From an uncultured Acetatifactor sp. (GTDB lineage Bacteria > Bacillota > Clostridia > Lachnospirales > Lachnospiraceae), in contig CAJUGT010000049.1 in the NCBI GenBank assembly GCA_910586435.1, positions 14,497-25,505 on the forward strand: a DNA stretch of 11,009 nt. Reading direction: 5' to 3'. Below the pieces are notes generated by a model. It saw only the letters and a program-made list of their open reading frames with translations, had not been told where the DNA came from and searched no databases. Positions 1 to 7,712 of the stretch are shown one piece after another; the first letter of the stretch is position 1, and each line of letters begins with the position of its first letter. A program made the translations under genes and the position numbers.

Positions 1-35
1 GGAGGGACGGAACTGGAATGGAGGTCCGCCGCCAC

Positions 36-3000
36 ATGATAATCCCAAAACATTATGAAAATCTGAGCGTTTTACACGATGGCACCATGCCGGCCAGAGC
101 CTATTATATCCCTGCTTCCACAAGGAGAAATGATTTGGCTCTGCACAGAGAAAAGTCCGATCGCATGCAATTGCTGAACGGACGTTGGAAATTCAAATAT
201 TTTCCCAGCATCTATGATGTGAAGGAACCCTTTTATGAACCCGGGTACGAGACTTCAGGCTTTGCCTACCTGTCAGTTCCCGGCACCTGGCAAATGGCAG
301 GGTATGATTCACATCAATATACGAACATACGCTACCCCTTTCCCTTTGATCCTCCCTATCTTCCACATGACATACCCTGCGGCGCTTATGTGCATACTTT
401 CGATTATCGCAAAGACATTCTTGCTCCCAGGGCATACCTGAATTTTGAAGGGGTTGATTCCTGTTTTTATGTGTGGCTGAACGGTCATTACATCGGATAC
501 AGCCAGGTATCTCACGCCACAAGTGAATTTGATATTACATCTGCGCTTCGAGAGGGAACAAATGTCCTTGCTGTTCTTGTTCTGAAATGGTGCGACGGCA
601 GTTATCTGGAAGATCAGGACAAATTCCGTATGAGCGGTATTTTTCGGGATGTATACCTTCTGAAACGGCCTGCCAATTTCATCCGTGACTTTCATATTAC
701 GACTTCACTCAGGGAGACTACAGCGGAAATCTCAGTCAGCATCACATATGCGGATACCCCTGTCAATACCACAATCACCATATATGATAAGAACATGCGC
801 ATTATGGCCTCCGGCACCACAAAATCCAACCATATATTGCTCAGTTTTGAAAACCCTGTCTTATGGAATGCGGAAAATCCCGTTTTATATCCCTTGGTGA
901 TTGAGACGAAAAACGAAACCATAACAGACCATATTGGTTTCCGTGTCATTGAAATCAGGGACAGTATCCTGTATTTAAACGGGCAAAAAGTGAAATTCCA
1001 TGGTGTAAACCGTCACGACTCAGATCCTGTCACCGGTTCGGTTATCAGCAAGGAACAGTTAATCAGGGATCTCACAATGATGAAACAGCATAACTTTAAC
1101 GCCATCCGATCCAGCCATTATCCGAATGCTCCTTATTTCTACCAACTCTGTGATCTATATGGTTTCATGGTAGTGGACGAGGCCGATGTGGAAGCACATG
1201 GTCCATTCATGCTTTACTATCAAGAGGACACGGAATACAATCGCTTCAAACACTGGAATCAGAGCATTGCGGACAATCCCGCATGGGAAAAAGCCATCCT
1301 TGACCGTGTGTACCTTATGATCCAACGGGACAAAAACCGCCCCTGTATCCTTATCTGGTCCATGGGAAATGAATGCGCTTATGGCTGTAATTTTGAAAAA
1401 GCCCTGCAATGGACCAAGGACTTCGACCCCACAAGAATCACACAATATGAAAGCGCCAGGTACCGCAACTATGATAAAACCTATGATTTCACCAACCTTG
1501 ACCTCTACAGCAGAATGTATCCCGCTTTTGAGGAAATCAAAAGCTATCTGGAAAAAGGCCCTGACAAACCCTTCCTATTGATAGAATACAGCCATGCCAT
1601 GGGCAATGGCCCGGGAGACCTGGAAGATTATTTTCAGTTGATACACAGTCATGACAAAATGTGCGGCGGCTTTGTATGGGAATGGTGTGACCATGCCGTT
1701 TCCATGGAAAAACCAAAAGCCGGAAAGACAAAATATCTCTATGGAGGGGACTTCGGTGAAATCATTCACGATGGAAATTTCTGCATGGATGGACTTGTTT
1801 ACCCCGACCGCACTCCTCACACAGGATTATTGGAATATCAAAATGTCCATCGTCCTGCAAGGGTGGTTTCCTTTGACTGCAACTCTAACCAACTGAAACT
1901 GCGCAATTATCTGGACTTTACAGACTTAAAAGATTACGCCTCTGTCAGTTATGAGATAAATTGTGACGGAATTCGTGTGGATTTCGGCGTTTTGCCCCCA
2001 TTTTCCGTTCCACCTCATGGAGAAGCCGTCACAAAACTCAATATTACAGTTCCAAACGCAGGGAAAACCTATTTGAAGATTATATATACTCTCTCAAAGG
2101 ATTCTCCCCTGGCTGCGGCAGGACATATTCTTGGTTTTGACGAAATCCTCATGAAAAATGACGATGGCAGAAATCAGACCGCACTGAAATGGTTACAATG
2201 GAAACCCTCCGCAAATATAGCTGTCTCCGTCATTGAGACAGACTGCGGTATTATTTTAAAAGGAAACGGCTTCACATACCAATATAACAGGAAAACGGGA
2301 TTGTTTGATAATATTTGCCATGCCGGTAAAAAATACCTGGATAAGCCAATGGAAATCAACATTTGGAGAGCTCCCACGGATAATGACATGTATGTGAAAC
2401 CGGAATGGAAAAAAGCACACTATCATGAAGCATATGCCAGGGCCTATGATACCACAGTGGAACCATCGGCCGAAGGCATTGCCATCTCCTCTGCCATGTC
2501 CATTTTGGCTGACTCTGTTCAACGCATACTGGATATAAGAGCCGTATGGTATATTGACAGAAACGGCAGCATCCAGGGAACATTTCATGTGGTCAAAGGA
2601 GATGAATTCCCGGAGCTGCCACGGTTCGGAATCCGTTTATTCCTGAACAGCAGCCTGGAAAATGTCTCCTATTATGGGTACGGTCCCGCAGAGAGTTATC
2701 GGGACAAACATATGGCTTCCGGACACGGACTTTACCAGTCAAATGTTGCCGGATTGCACGAGAACTATCTCCGCCCCCAGGAGAACGGAAGCCATTATGA
2801 CTGTGACTATGTGACCATTCATGGCGATACATTCGGACTCACGGCAGTATCGGAGCATCCTTTTTCCTTTAATGCCTCTCCCTTTACCCAGGAAGAACTT
2901 GAGTCCAAAGCCCATTGTTTTGAGCTGGAGCCATGCGGCAGCACCGTATTCTGCCTTGATTATGCTCATAACGGTATTGGCTCCAACAGCTGCGGTCCAA

Positions 3001-3122
3001 AAGTTGCGGAAAAATACAGATTTAACGAGAAAAAGTTCCGTTTTCGTTTTAAATTAATTCCATTCACACTCTTTACAGAAGGAGGAAATGCTCATGGAGA
3101 AGACATATCTGAAATGGTATAA
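36..3122 (+). CDS. lacZ: Glycoside hydrolase family 2 beta-galactosidase (LacZ type)
   Basis: Hydrolyses terminal beta-galactosides such as lactose to galactose plus glucose or another aglycone; no signal peptide is seen, so it is cytoplasmic. Numbered from position 36 it has 1028 residues, the usual LacZ size (E. coli about 1023). In order: jelly-roll sugar-binding domain (about 45-215), Ig-like domain (about 215-305), TIM barrel (about 305-600) and C-terminal beta-galactosidase small-chain region (about 735-1020, with IWRAPTDND and RPQENG). Motifs matching E. coli LacZ: GVNRHD (323-328), VVDEADVEAHG with metal-ligand-like E386 and H388, acid/base E446 in WSMGNE, nucleophile E517 in IEYSHAMGNG, and GGFVWEW. 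Two starts are possible. ATG 18 follows GGAGGG (1-6) by 11 nt. ATG 36 follows GGAGGT (20-25) by 10 nt and gives the MIIPKHYENL N-terminus that I recall as usual for Clostridia homologues, so it is preferred. The next gene overlaps its 3' end. Family assignment is near certain; the exact natural beta-galactoside is inferred. Confidence 0.96.
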   Translation: MIIPKHYENLSVLHDGTMPARAYYIPASTRRNDLALHREKSDRMQLLNGRWKFKYFPSIYDVKEPFYEPGYETSGFAYLSVPGTWQMAGYDSHQYTNIRYPFPFDPPYLPHDIPCGAYVHTFDYRKDILAPRAYLNFEGVDSCFYVWLNGHYIGYSQVSHATSEFDITSALREGTNVLAVLVLKWCDGSYLEDQDKFRMSGIFRDVYLLKRPANFIRDFHITTSLRETTAEISVSITYADTPVNTTITIYDKNMRIMASGTTKSNHILLSFENPVLWNAENPVLYPLVIETKNETITDHIGFRVIEIRDSILYLNGQKVKFHGVNRHDSDPVTGSVISKEQLIRDLTMMKQHNFNAIRSSHYPNAPYFYQLCDLYGFMVVDEADVEAHGPFMLYYQEDTEYNRFKHWNQSIADNPAWEKAILDRVYLMIQRDKNRPCILIWSMGNECAYGCNFEKALQWTKDFDPTRITQYESARYRNYDKTYDFTNLDLYSRMYPAFEEIKSYLEKGPDKPFLLIEYSHAMGNGPGDLEDYFQLIHSHDKMCGGFVWEWCDHAVSMEKPKAGKTKYLYGGDFGEIIHDGNFCMDGLVYPDRTPHTGLLEYQNVHRPARVVSFDCNSNQLKLRNYLDFTDLKDYASVSYEINCDGIRVDFGVLPPFSVPPHGEAVTKLNITVPNAGKTYLKIIYTLSKDSPLAAAGHILGFDEILMKNDDGRNQTALKWLQWKPSANIAVSVIETDCGIILKGNGFTYQYNRKTGLFDNICHAGKKYLDKPMEINIWRAPTDNDMYVKPEWKKAHYHEAYARAYDTTVEPSAEGIAISSAMSILADSVQRILDIRAVWYIDRNGSIQGTFHVVKGDEFPELPRFGIRLFLNSSLENVSYYGYGPAESYRDKHMASGHGLYQSNVAGLHENYLRPQENGSHYDCDYVTIHGDTFGLTAVSEHPFSFNASPFTQEELESKAHCFELEPCGSTVFCLDYAHNGIGSNSCGPKVAEKYRFNEKKFRFRFKLIPFTLFTEGGNAHGEDISEMV
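3079..3085 (+). promoter_or_regulatory. Ribosome binding site that fixes the symporter start
   Basis: AAGGAGG lies inside the last codons of the beta-galactosidase. It is 8 nt before the ATG at 3094 but only 2 nt before the in-frame ATG at 3088. The normal spacing therefore selects 3094, and the overlap with the upstream stop at 3120-3122 suggests translational coupling. Confidence 0.75.
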
Positions 3123-4464
3123 CAAAATCGGATACGGTTCCGGGGATATTGCAGGAAATGTGGTATATGCTTTTCTGTCATCCTTTGTCATGATATACCT
3201 GACAAATACAGTCGGTCTTTCCGCAGGTATCGTGGGCACCTTAATCGGTATATCCAAATTTTTTGACGGTTTTACGGATATTTTCTTTGGTTCCATGATT
3301 GATAAGACACGCAGCAGACTTGGCAGAGCGAGACCCTGGATGCTGTACGGCTACATTGGCTGCGCAATCACACTGGCCGCAATCTTTGCAATTCCCACAA
3401 GCTGGGGAACCACTGCGCAATATATATGGTTCTTTATCGCTTATACCTTATTGAACGGAATATTTTACACGGCAAACAACATTGCCTACTCAGCTCTTAC
3501 CTCACTTGTGACCAAGAACAGCAAGGAGCGTGTTCAGATGGGTTCTTACCGCTTCATTTTCGCCTTCTCCACCAGCCTGGTGATACAATCTGTCACCATC
3601 AGGTTCGTGGCAGAATGCGGCGGCGGGGCAGCGGCCTGGCGAACAGTGGCCATCTTCTATGCCGTCATCGGTCTGTTGGTTAATACCATATCCGTACTCT
3701 CTGTAAAAGAGCTCCCTGAAGAGGAATTAAGCAAAGAGCACACAGAGAACTCAGAGGAAAAGTATGGATTTGCGGCAGCGTTCAAACTTCTCATTTGCAA
3801 CAAGTATTACATTATGATCTGTGGAATTTACATATTGCAGCAATTATATGGCGCAATGATTAATTCCGGCATCTATTATATGACCTATGTACTGAAAAAT
3901 GAAAATCTTTATGGTGTATTCTCCTGGGCAGTGAATATTCCCCTGATTCTCGCTCTGATTTTCACACCGACTCTTGTGAGCCGATGGAAAGGCATGTACA
4001 AACTGAACTTGCGAGGCTATATGATGGCCGTCGTGGGAAGAGCGCTGGTGGTTTTCGCCGGATATATAGGAAGTGTGCCGCTTATGCTGGCATTTACCGC
4101 CTTTGCCGCATTGGGGCAGGGACCCTGGCAGGGAGATATGAATGCGGTGATTGCTTCCTGTTCGGAATACACTTTCCTGACCAAAGGAAAAAGAATTGAC
4201 GGCACAATGTATTCCTGTACCTCTCTGGGCGTAAAGCTTGGGGGCGGTCTTGGTACGGCCATATCCGGCTGGCTCCTGGCTTTCAGCAAATTTGACGGCA
4301 AACTGGCGGTTCAGCCGGAGTCCTGCATCAATATGCTGCACATTATGTATTTATGGCTTCCTCTGATTATCGACGTATTGATTATGTTAATACTTTCTCA
4401 ATTAAATGTGGAAGCAATCAACGCAAAACTCAAAGCCGAACGCTCCAACCCCCTGTGGATGTAG
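3094..4464 (+). CDS. GPH-family sugar:cation symporter (MelB/YicJ-like, MFS fold)
   Basis: A 456-residue integral membrane protein of the glycoside-pentoside-hexuronide:cation symporter family, the normal length for MelB-type carriers, with about 12 hydrophobic segments. The family signature after helix II is clear: D58 and D62 in FFDGFTDIFFG, then MIDKTRSRLGRARPW (68-82). D58 and D62 line up with the cation-site Asp55 and Asp59 of Salmonella MelB. The helix IV segment NNIAYSAL has Asn129 where MelB has Asp124; many GPH carriers have Asn in an NIPY-like motif there, so this fits a non-MelB subfamily. A large cytoplasmic loop with acidic residues (about 208-222) lies mid-protein between the two six-helix halves. 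Overlap with the GH2 gene by 29 bp makes a two-gene operon, so the likely substrate is lactose or another beta-galactoside, imported with H+ or Na+. The substrate is inferred from context only. Confidence 0.92.
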   Translation: MEKTYLKWYNKIGYGSGDIAGNVVYAFLSSFVMIYLTNTVGLSAGIVGTLIGISKFFDGFTDIFFGSMIDKTRSRLGRARPWMLYGYIGCAITLAAIFAIPTSWGTTAQYIWFFIAYTLLNGIFYTANNIAYSALTSLVTKNSKERVQMGSYRFIFAFSTSLVIQSVTIRFVAECGGGAAAWRTVAIFYAVIGLLVNTISVLSVKELPEEELSKEHTENSEEKYGFAAAFKLLICNKYYIMICGIYILQQLYGAMINSGIYYMTYVLKNENLYGVFSWAVNIPLILALIFTPTLVSRWKGMYKLNLRGYMMAVVGRALVVFAGYIGSVPLMLAFTAFAALGQGPWQGDMNAVIASCSEYTFLTKGKRIDGTMYSCTSLGVKLGGGLGTAISGWLLAFSKFDGKLAVQPESCINMLHIMYLWLPLIIDVLIMLILSQLNVEAINAKLKAERSNPLWM

Positions 4465-4495
4465 AGTATAAAATCTTCTCCATCCTGAAACAATG

Positions 4496-4532
4496 CAGCC
4501 AGGGCAAAAGCAGAAGTGTTTTGCCCTGGCTG
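4496..4532. terminator. Putative bidirectional terminator between convergent operons
   Basis: A perfect 14-bp inverted repeat, arms CAGCCAGGGCAAAA (4496-4509) and TTTTGCCCTGGCTG (4519-4532), has a 9-nt loop and sits between the symporter stop (4464) and the convergent kinase stop (4537). The flanking T-tracts are only moderate: TTCTCTATTC on the plus side and TTGTTTC on the minus side. The stem is strong and the position is right for ending both transcripts. The symmetry is seen directly; termination in both directions is inferred. Confidence 0.8.
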
Positions 4533-4536
4533 TTCT

Positions 4537-6684
4537 CTATTCATAGACTCTTTGGAACCGAAGAATTACTTTAAACAAGTCCCCGTCTGTCAGAATCTCC
4601 ATACTGCCCTTTTGCAGTTGTATCAGACTGTCAGCAATGGACAGCCCCAGGCCGTTCCCCTCCATATGCCTTGATTTATCCCCTCTGACAAAGCGTTCCT
4701 GAAGTTCTTCCGGAGGTACTTCCAATGGATATTTGGACATATTTCGGAAAACAATCAGCACATATTCCTCTTTGGTTTCCACACTCAGGTACACTCTGGA
4801 ATTTTCCTGGGCATATTTGCAGATATTATTGAGGAGGTTGTCAAATACTCTCCACAAGTGCCGTCCGTCCGCCATAATCCTGACTGGCTCCTCCGGCTGC
4901 CTGGCAATCAAAAGAAGCCCCTTTTCCTTCATTCTATTCTCATATTCCCCTGCTGCCTGGGACAATATCACCCCTGCCTCACAGGGTTCCAGACTAACTT
5001 CCACATTACCTGTCGTTGCCTTGGAAGCTTCCAGCAAATCCTCCAGCAACTTTTTCAGCCGATTAGACTGCCTGAAAAGCACTTCCGCATATTCCCTGAT
5101 ACATGAATTTTCTTCGGAATGACTTACCGTCTCCTTGCGCAGCAGCTCTGCGTAATTGATAATGGATGTAAGGGGGGTCTTTAAGTCATGGGATACATTT
5201 GTGATTAATTCCGTTTTTAAACGTTCACTTTTCATGCGTTCTGCCACCGCTTTGGATATTCCTCTGCCCAGACTGTTTAGATTTTCCCCATGTTCCTTAA
5301 ACTCCCCGAACATTTTGGATGTATCCACCACATAGTCTTCCACTCCTTCCGCCAAAGCCCTGCTTGCCTTAAGCAGTTTCTTGCAGATCAGGGCAATATA
5401 GAGCACGGCAGGAAACAGAAGCAATTTCTCCAATACCCACAAAATGACACCTTCTCCCCGGCAATATATCATAACCCCCAGAAATTCCAAAACACAGAGC
5501 CCTAAAAACACAATCACTGTCAGCGCCACCAAAGGAATGCTTTTCAGTAACAGGCCATTGATCCTCCACAGAAACCGAAGCATCCTCCCTAACAGGCACA
5601 GTGTCTTATATATCAGACTATGCTTCCAGATATTTCCCATTTTAACTCGTATGGCCAAATCCATGCAAAACACAACAAACGCAGCAAAGCCAAAGGTGAT
5701 ATACGCAATTACCAGAATGTCTGAATACACATAAAAGATACTCCCAACTCCCCAATTCATCTCTTTGGCACACTCGAGAAATATGAGCGCCATTCCCCAA
5801 AATATCCCTATCAGTACGTCCAGATGCATTCTGGTCAACACACCGGGCACAATCTCTTTATAACCTCTGCGGTGTCCGGCTCCACACATCAGGAAGGTAA
5901 AACAAATTATCCCCAAAAGCGGGCTCAAGGTTGCCATTATGATAAAATAATATCTGGCTTCATATAAAACCGGCATTACCGTGGCAATGCTTTTGAAAAT
6001 ATCCTTTTTGGTAAAAAGGGGATTCACATAAATCAAAAACATATATTCTTCATATGGACTCAAGGCAGAGCCGTTGAGCACAACAGGATTTATAAGCACT
6101 TTTTCATTAAAATATGTGGGCATAACCATTTGCATATCCGTGGCATAACCGTTCCAGGTACTCCACAACACTTTTTTCTCCCCGCTTTCCTGCTCCTTTA
6201 CCAAAGACAAATCAATATTAAGCCTTTCACAAATCTCCTCCGCTTTCCTGCTGTCACCCTGGGTAAGATAATATTGCACCACAGCCACTTCTTTTTCACT
6301 TGCGTGATACATCTTTTGGAGCAATACACTCTCCAGACTGGAAGAATATGCTCCGCTGGTCTGTAAGTCGATAGTGAAATATATCCCACTCAAACTGGTA
6401 AAGCAAAACAGCACCAGCATAAAATACACAATAATTTTCACCGTCATGGAACCAGAAATTCCATAGGAGGATATGCGCTTTTCCTGGCGTCTGAAATTAT
6501 CCTTCTTTCTTTTCCGCGCCTTCCGGTCTTGACAGTTCCAGATTCCCTGGTCCTCTTTCAACTTCCGCGTATCCGGTTCCTGACAGTCAGCTTCTCTTTT
6601 GCTTCCCTCCTGCGTCTCCTCCTGACTGTGGGCTTTTTCCTGGTCTGCCTCCTGCCTGCGAACTTTTTCTGATTCCTGCATCAT
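4537..6684 (-). CDS. Six-TM sensor histidine kinase (VanS-like), QE-rich N-terminus
   Basis: Sensor kinase of a two-component system, expected to autophosphorylate on His and pass phosphate to the regulator encoded just upstream. Numbered from 6684 (715 residues): cytoplasmic, highly charged low-complexity N-terminus (1-80) with repeated Gln-Glu pairs; TM1 (about 82-104); extracytoplasmic sensor (about 105-245) with no fold I recognise; TM2 (246-267), TM3 (290-306), TM4 (317-342), TM5 (380-406) and TM6 (413-434), with basic loops on the predicted inner side; a HAMP-like or helical linker; HisKA with H499 in NVSHDLKTPL; N-box NLLNNICKYA (N620); and ATP-lid GNGLGLSIA (676-684). The usual DxGxG box is replaced by FRNMSKYPLE, as in a common Firmicutes HATPase subgroup, so activity is still expected. 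The gene follows the regulator in the same direction after about 50 nt. An in-frame ATG at 6699 exists but is poorly spaced from its ribosome site. The signal is unknown. Confidence 0.93.
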   Translation of the reverse strand: MMQESEKVRRQEADQEKAHSQEETQEGSKREADCQEPDTRKLKEDQGIWNCQDRKARKRKKDNFRRQEKRISSYGISGSMTVKIIVYFMLVLFCFTSLSGIYFTIDLQTSGAYSSSLESVLLQKMYHASEKEVAVVQYYLTQGDSRKAEEICERLNIDLSLVKEQESGEKKVLWSTWNGYATDMQMVMPTYFNEKVLINPVVLNGSALSPYEEYMFLIYVNPLFTKKDIFKSIATVMPVLYEARYYFIIMATLSPLLGIICFTFLMCGAGHRRGYKEIVPGVLTRMHLDVLIGIFWGMALIFLECAKEMNWGVGSIFYVYSDILVIAYITFGFAAFVVFCMDLAIRVKMGNIWKHSLIYKTLCLLGRMLRFLWRINGLLLKSIPLVALTVIVFLGLCVLEFLGVMIYCRGEGVILWVLEKLLLFPAVLYIALICKKLLKASRALAEGVEDYVVDTSKMFGEFKEHGENLNSLGRGISKAVAERMKSERLKTELITNVSHDLKTPLTSIINYAELLRKETVSHSEENSCIREYAEVLFRQSNRLKKLLEDLLEASKATTGNVEVSLEPCEAGVILSQAAGEYENRMKEKGLLLIARQPEEPVRIMADGRHLWRVFDNLLNNICKYAQENSRVYLSVETKEEYVLIVFRNMSKYPLEVPPEELQERFVRGDKSRHMEGNGLGLSIADSLIQLQKGSMEILTDGDLFKVILRFQRVYE

Positions 6685-6692
6685 TTTCCCAG

Positions 6693-6706
6693 CCTCCATA
6701 TCCTCC
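6693..6706 (-). promoter_or_regulatory. Doubled Shine-Dalgarno deciding the kinase start
   Basis: Two GGAGG motifs are read on the minus strand. The first (6706-6702) is only 2 nt from the ATG at 6699. The second (6697-6693) overlaps that ATG and is 8 nt before the ATG at 6684. Normal spacing favours 6684. Both motifs could compete for the ribosome, but that is inference. Confidence 0.6.
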
Positions 6707-6736
6707 GGAATTTATGTTACTATGGTACTCCTATTC

Positions 6737-7432
6737 TCAGTTTCCTTTTTTCTCACATTTATAACCCTGTCCCCAAACTACCTTTATATACCTTGGCTCC
6801 GCCGGATTGATTTCCAACTTTTCCCGAATATGCCTGATATGCACCGCCACCGTATTTTCACTCCCATAGGGCAAATCATTCCATATACTCTGGTATATAT
6901 CCCTTGGCGAAAACACCTTGCCCGGGGATTTCATCAGTAGCTTCAATATCTCATATTCCGTAGGGGTCAGAAATACTTCCTCTCCATCCAACATGACTTT
7001 TTTCTGAATGTCATCCAGTTCAATGCCGCCGCACCGCAGTATTTGAATTGGCTGTTTTCCTGCTCCAAGCTGCATATATCTTCTCAAATGAGATTTCACT
7101 CTTGCCGAAACCTCCACGGGATGAAAAGGTTTCGTAATATAGTCGTCCGCCCCCACCGTAAGCCCCAAAATTTTATCGGAGTCCTCGGACTTGGCCGTAA
7201 GCAGAATAATCGGCACATTGCTCTTCTCCCGAATCTTAACCATGGCTTCCATACCATCCATTTCAGGCATCATAATATCCAGCAATACCAGATGAATCTC
7301 TTCTTTCTCCACAATTTGAAGCGCGTCTCTTCCATTGAAAGCCTCAAATAACCTGTAATCGGCGTCATTCAGATATATCTTTAACGCATTCACAATATCT
7401 CGCTCATCGTCACAAATTAAAATGTTATACAT
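6737..7432 (-). CDS. OmpR/PhoB-family response regulator
   Basis: Cytoplasmic DNA-binding response regulator of 231 residues, the standard length. Receiver domain (1-118): acidic pocket D8, D9, phospho-acceptor D52 in LLDIMMPEMDG, switch T79, and K101 in ITKPFHP. C-terminal winged helix (about 132-230): FLTPTEYEILKLLM, recognition-helix region ENTVAVHIRHIREKLE, and wing VWGQGYKCE. The start at 7432 is chosen because GGGAGG lies 6 nt upstream and the product begins MYNILICDDE, which is typical; the longer in-frame ATG at 7480 would add 16 atypical residues. It is the first gene of the regulator-kinase pair and is preceded by an AT-rich leader with candidate promoter and phased TTAAA repeats, which suggests autoregulation. 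It resembles VanR-type regulators, but nothing in the window shows resistance genes, so no specific target is claimed. Confidence 0.95.
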   Translation of the reverse strand: MYNILICDDERDIVNALKIYLNDADYRLFEAFNGRDALQIVEKEEIHLVLLDIMMPEMDGMEAMVKIREKSNVPIILLTAKSEDSDKILGLTVGADDYITKPFHPVEVSARVKSHLRRYMQLGAGKQPIQILRCGGIELDDIQKKVMLDGEEVFLTPTEYEILKLLMKSPGKVFSPRDIYQSIWNDLPYGSENTVAVHIRHIREKLEINPAEPRYIKVVWGQGYKCEKKGN

Positions 7433-7455
7433 ACCCTTCCTCCCGAACAAAACCA

Positions 7456-7511
7456 ATTTTAGCAAAATATGTTTTAACAATAAATATGATAAATGTTTAA
7501 GATTTCTTTAA
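7456..7511 (-). promoter_or_regulatory. Candidate regulator-controlled promoter with phased TTAAA repeats
   Basis: On the minus strand TTAAA occurs at 7511-7507, 7500-7496 and 7477-7473. The first two starts are exactly 11 bp apart, the half-site spacing of PhoB/OmpR-type regulators, and the third is 23 bp further on. A -10-like TAAAAT follows at 7461-7456, with only a poor -35 (TTTATT, 7484-7479). The start site would lie just ahead of the regulator's ribosome site. Repeats and spacing are seen directly; binding by the neighbouring regulator is inferred, and AT-richness makes chance matches likely. Confidence 0.35.
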
Positions 7512-7588
7512 CATACCAGGGGACAATCGTTACACATACTGAAATTTCCAAAGTATAATAGTTTTTCATTTCTCCAGTTTCTGATATT

Positions 7589-7617
7589 ATGATATATATT
7601 TCTGATACTTTAATCAA
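7589..7617 (-). promoter_or_regulatory. Candidate sigma-70 promoter for the two-component operon
   Basis: Read on the minus strand: TTGATT (7617-7612), a 17-nt spacer, then TATCAT (7594-7589), with 4/6 and 5/6 consensus matches. It lies downstream of the tpiA terminator and would give a leader of about 150 nt before the regulator ATG. A 9-bp direct repeat TATCAGAAA flanks the -10 (7607-7599 and 7586-7578). Confidence 0.4.
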
Positions 7618-7630
7618 TATCAAAGAAATC

Positions 7631-7671
7631 AAAAAGGGGTATCAAAGGCTTACATTTCCTTTGATACCCCT
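7631..7671 (-). terminator. Intrinsic terminator after tpiA
   Basis: A perfect 14-bp inverted repeat, AGGGGTATCAAAGG (7635-7648) and CCTTTGATACCCCT (7658-7671), has a 9-nt loop and on the minus strand is followed by TTTTTGATTTC. It lies about 40 nt past the tpiA stop and closes the glycolytic cluster, isolating it from the two-component genes downstream. Confidence 0.9.
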
Positions 7672-7712
7672 ATTCTGCCGCATTCTAAGACTATCAGATT
7701 TTTGGGAAAATC

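Noticed and set aside
3844..4341. Minus-strand open frame of 165 codons inside the symporter gene
   Set aside because: A shadow of the symporter codons. The opposite strand encodes a full, motif-bearing membrane protein and this frame has no family features.
4537..7432. VanRS-type glycopeptide resistance locus
   Set aside because: The regulator and kinase are only VanRS-like in general architecture. No vanH/A/X, ligase or dipeptidase genes are present and the kinase has six TM segments.
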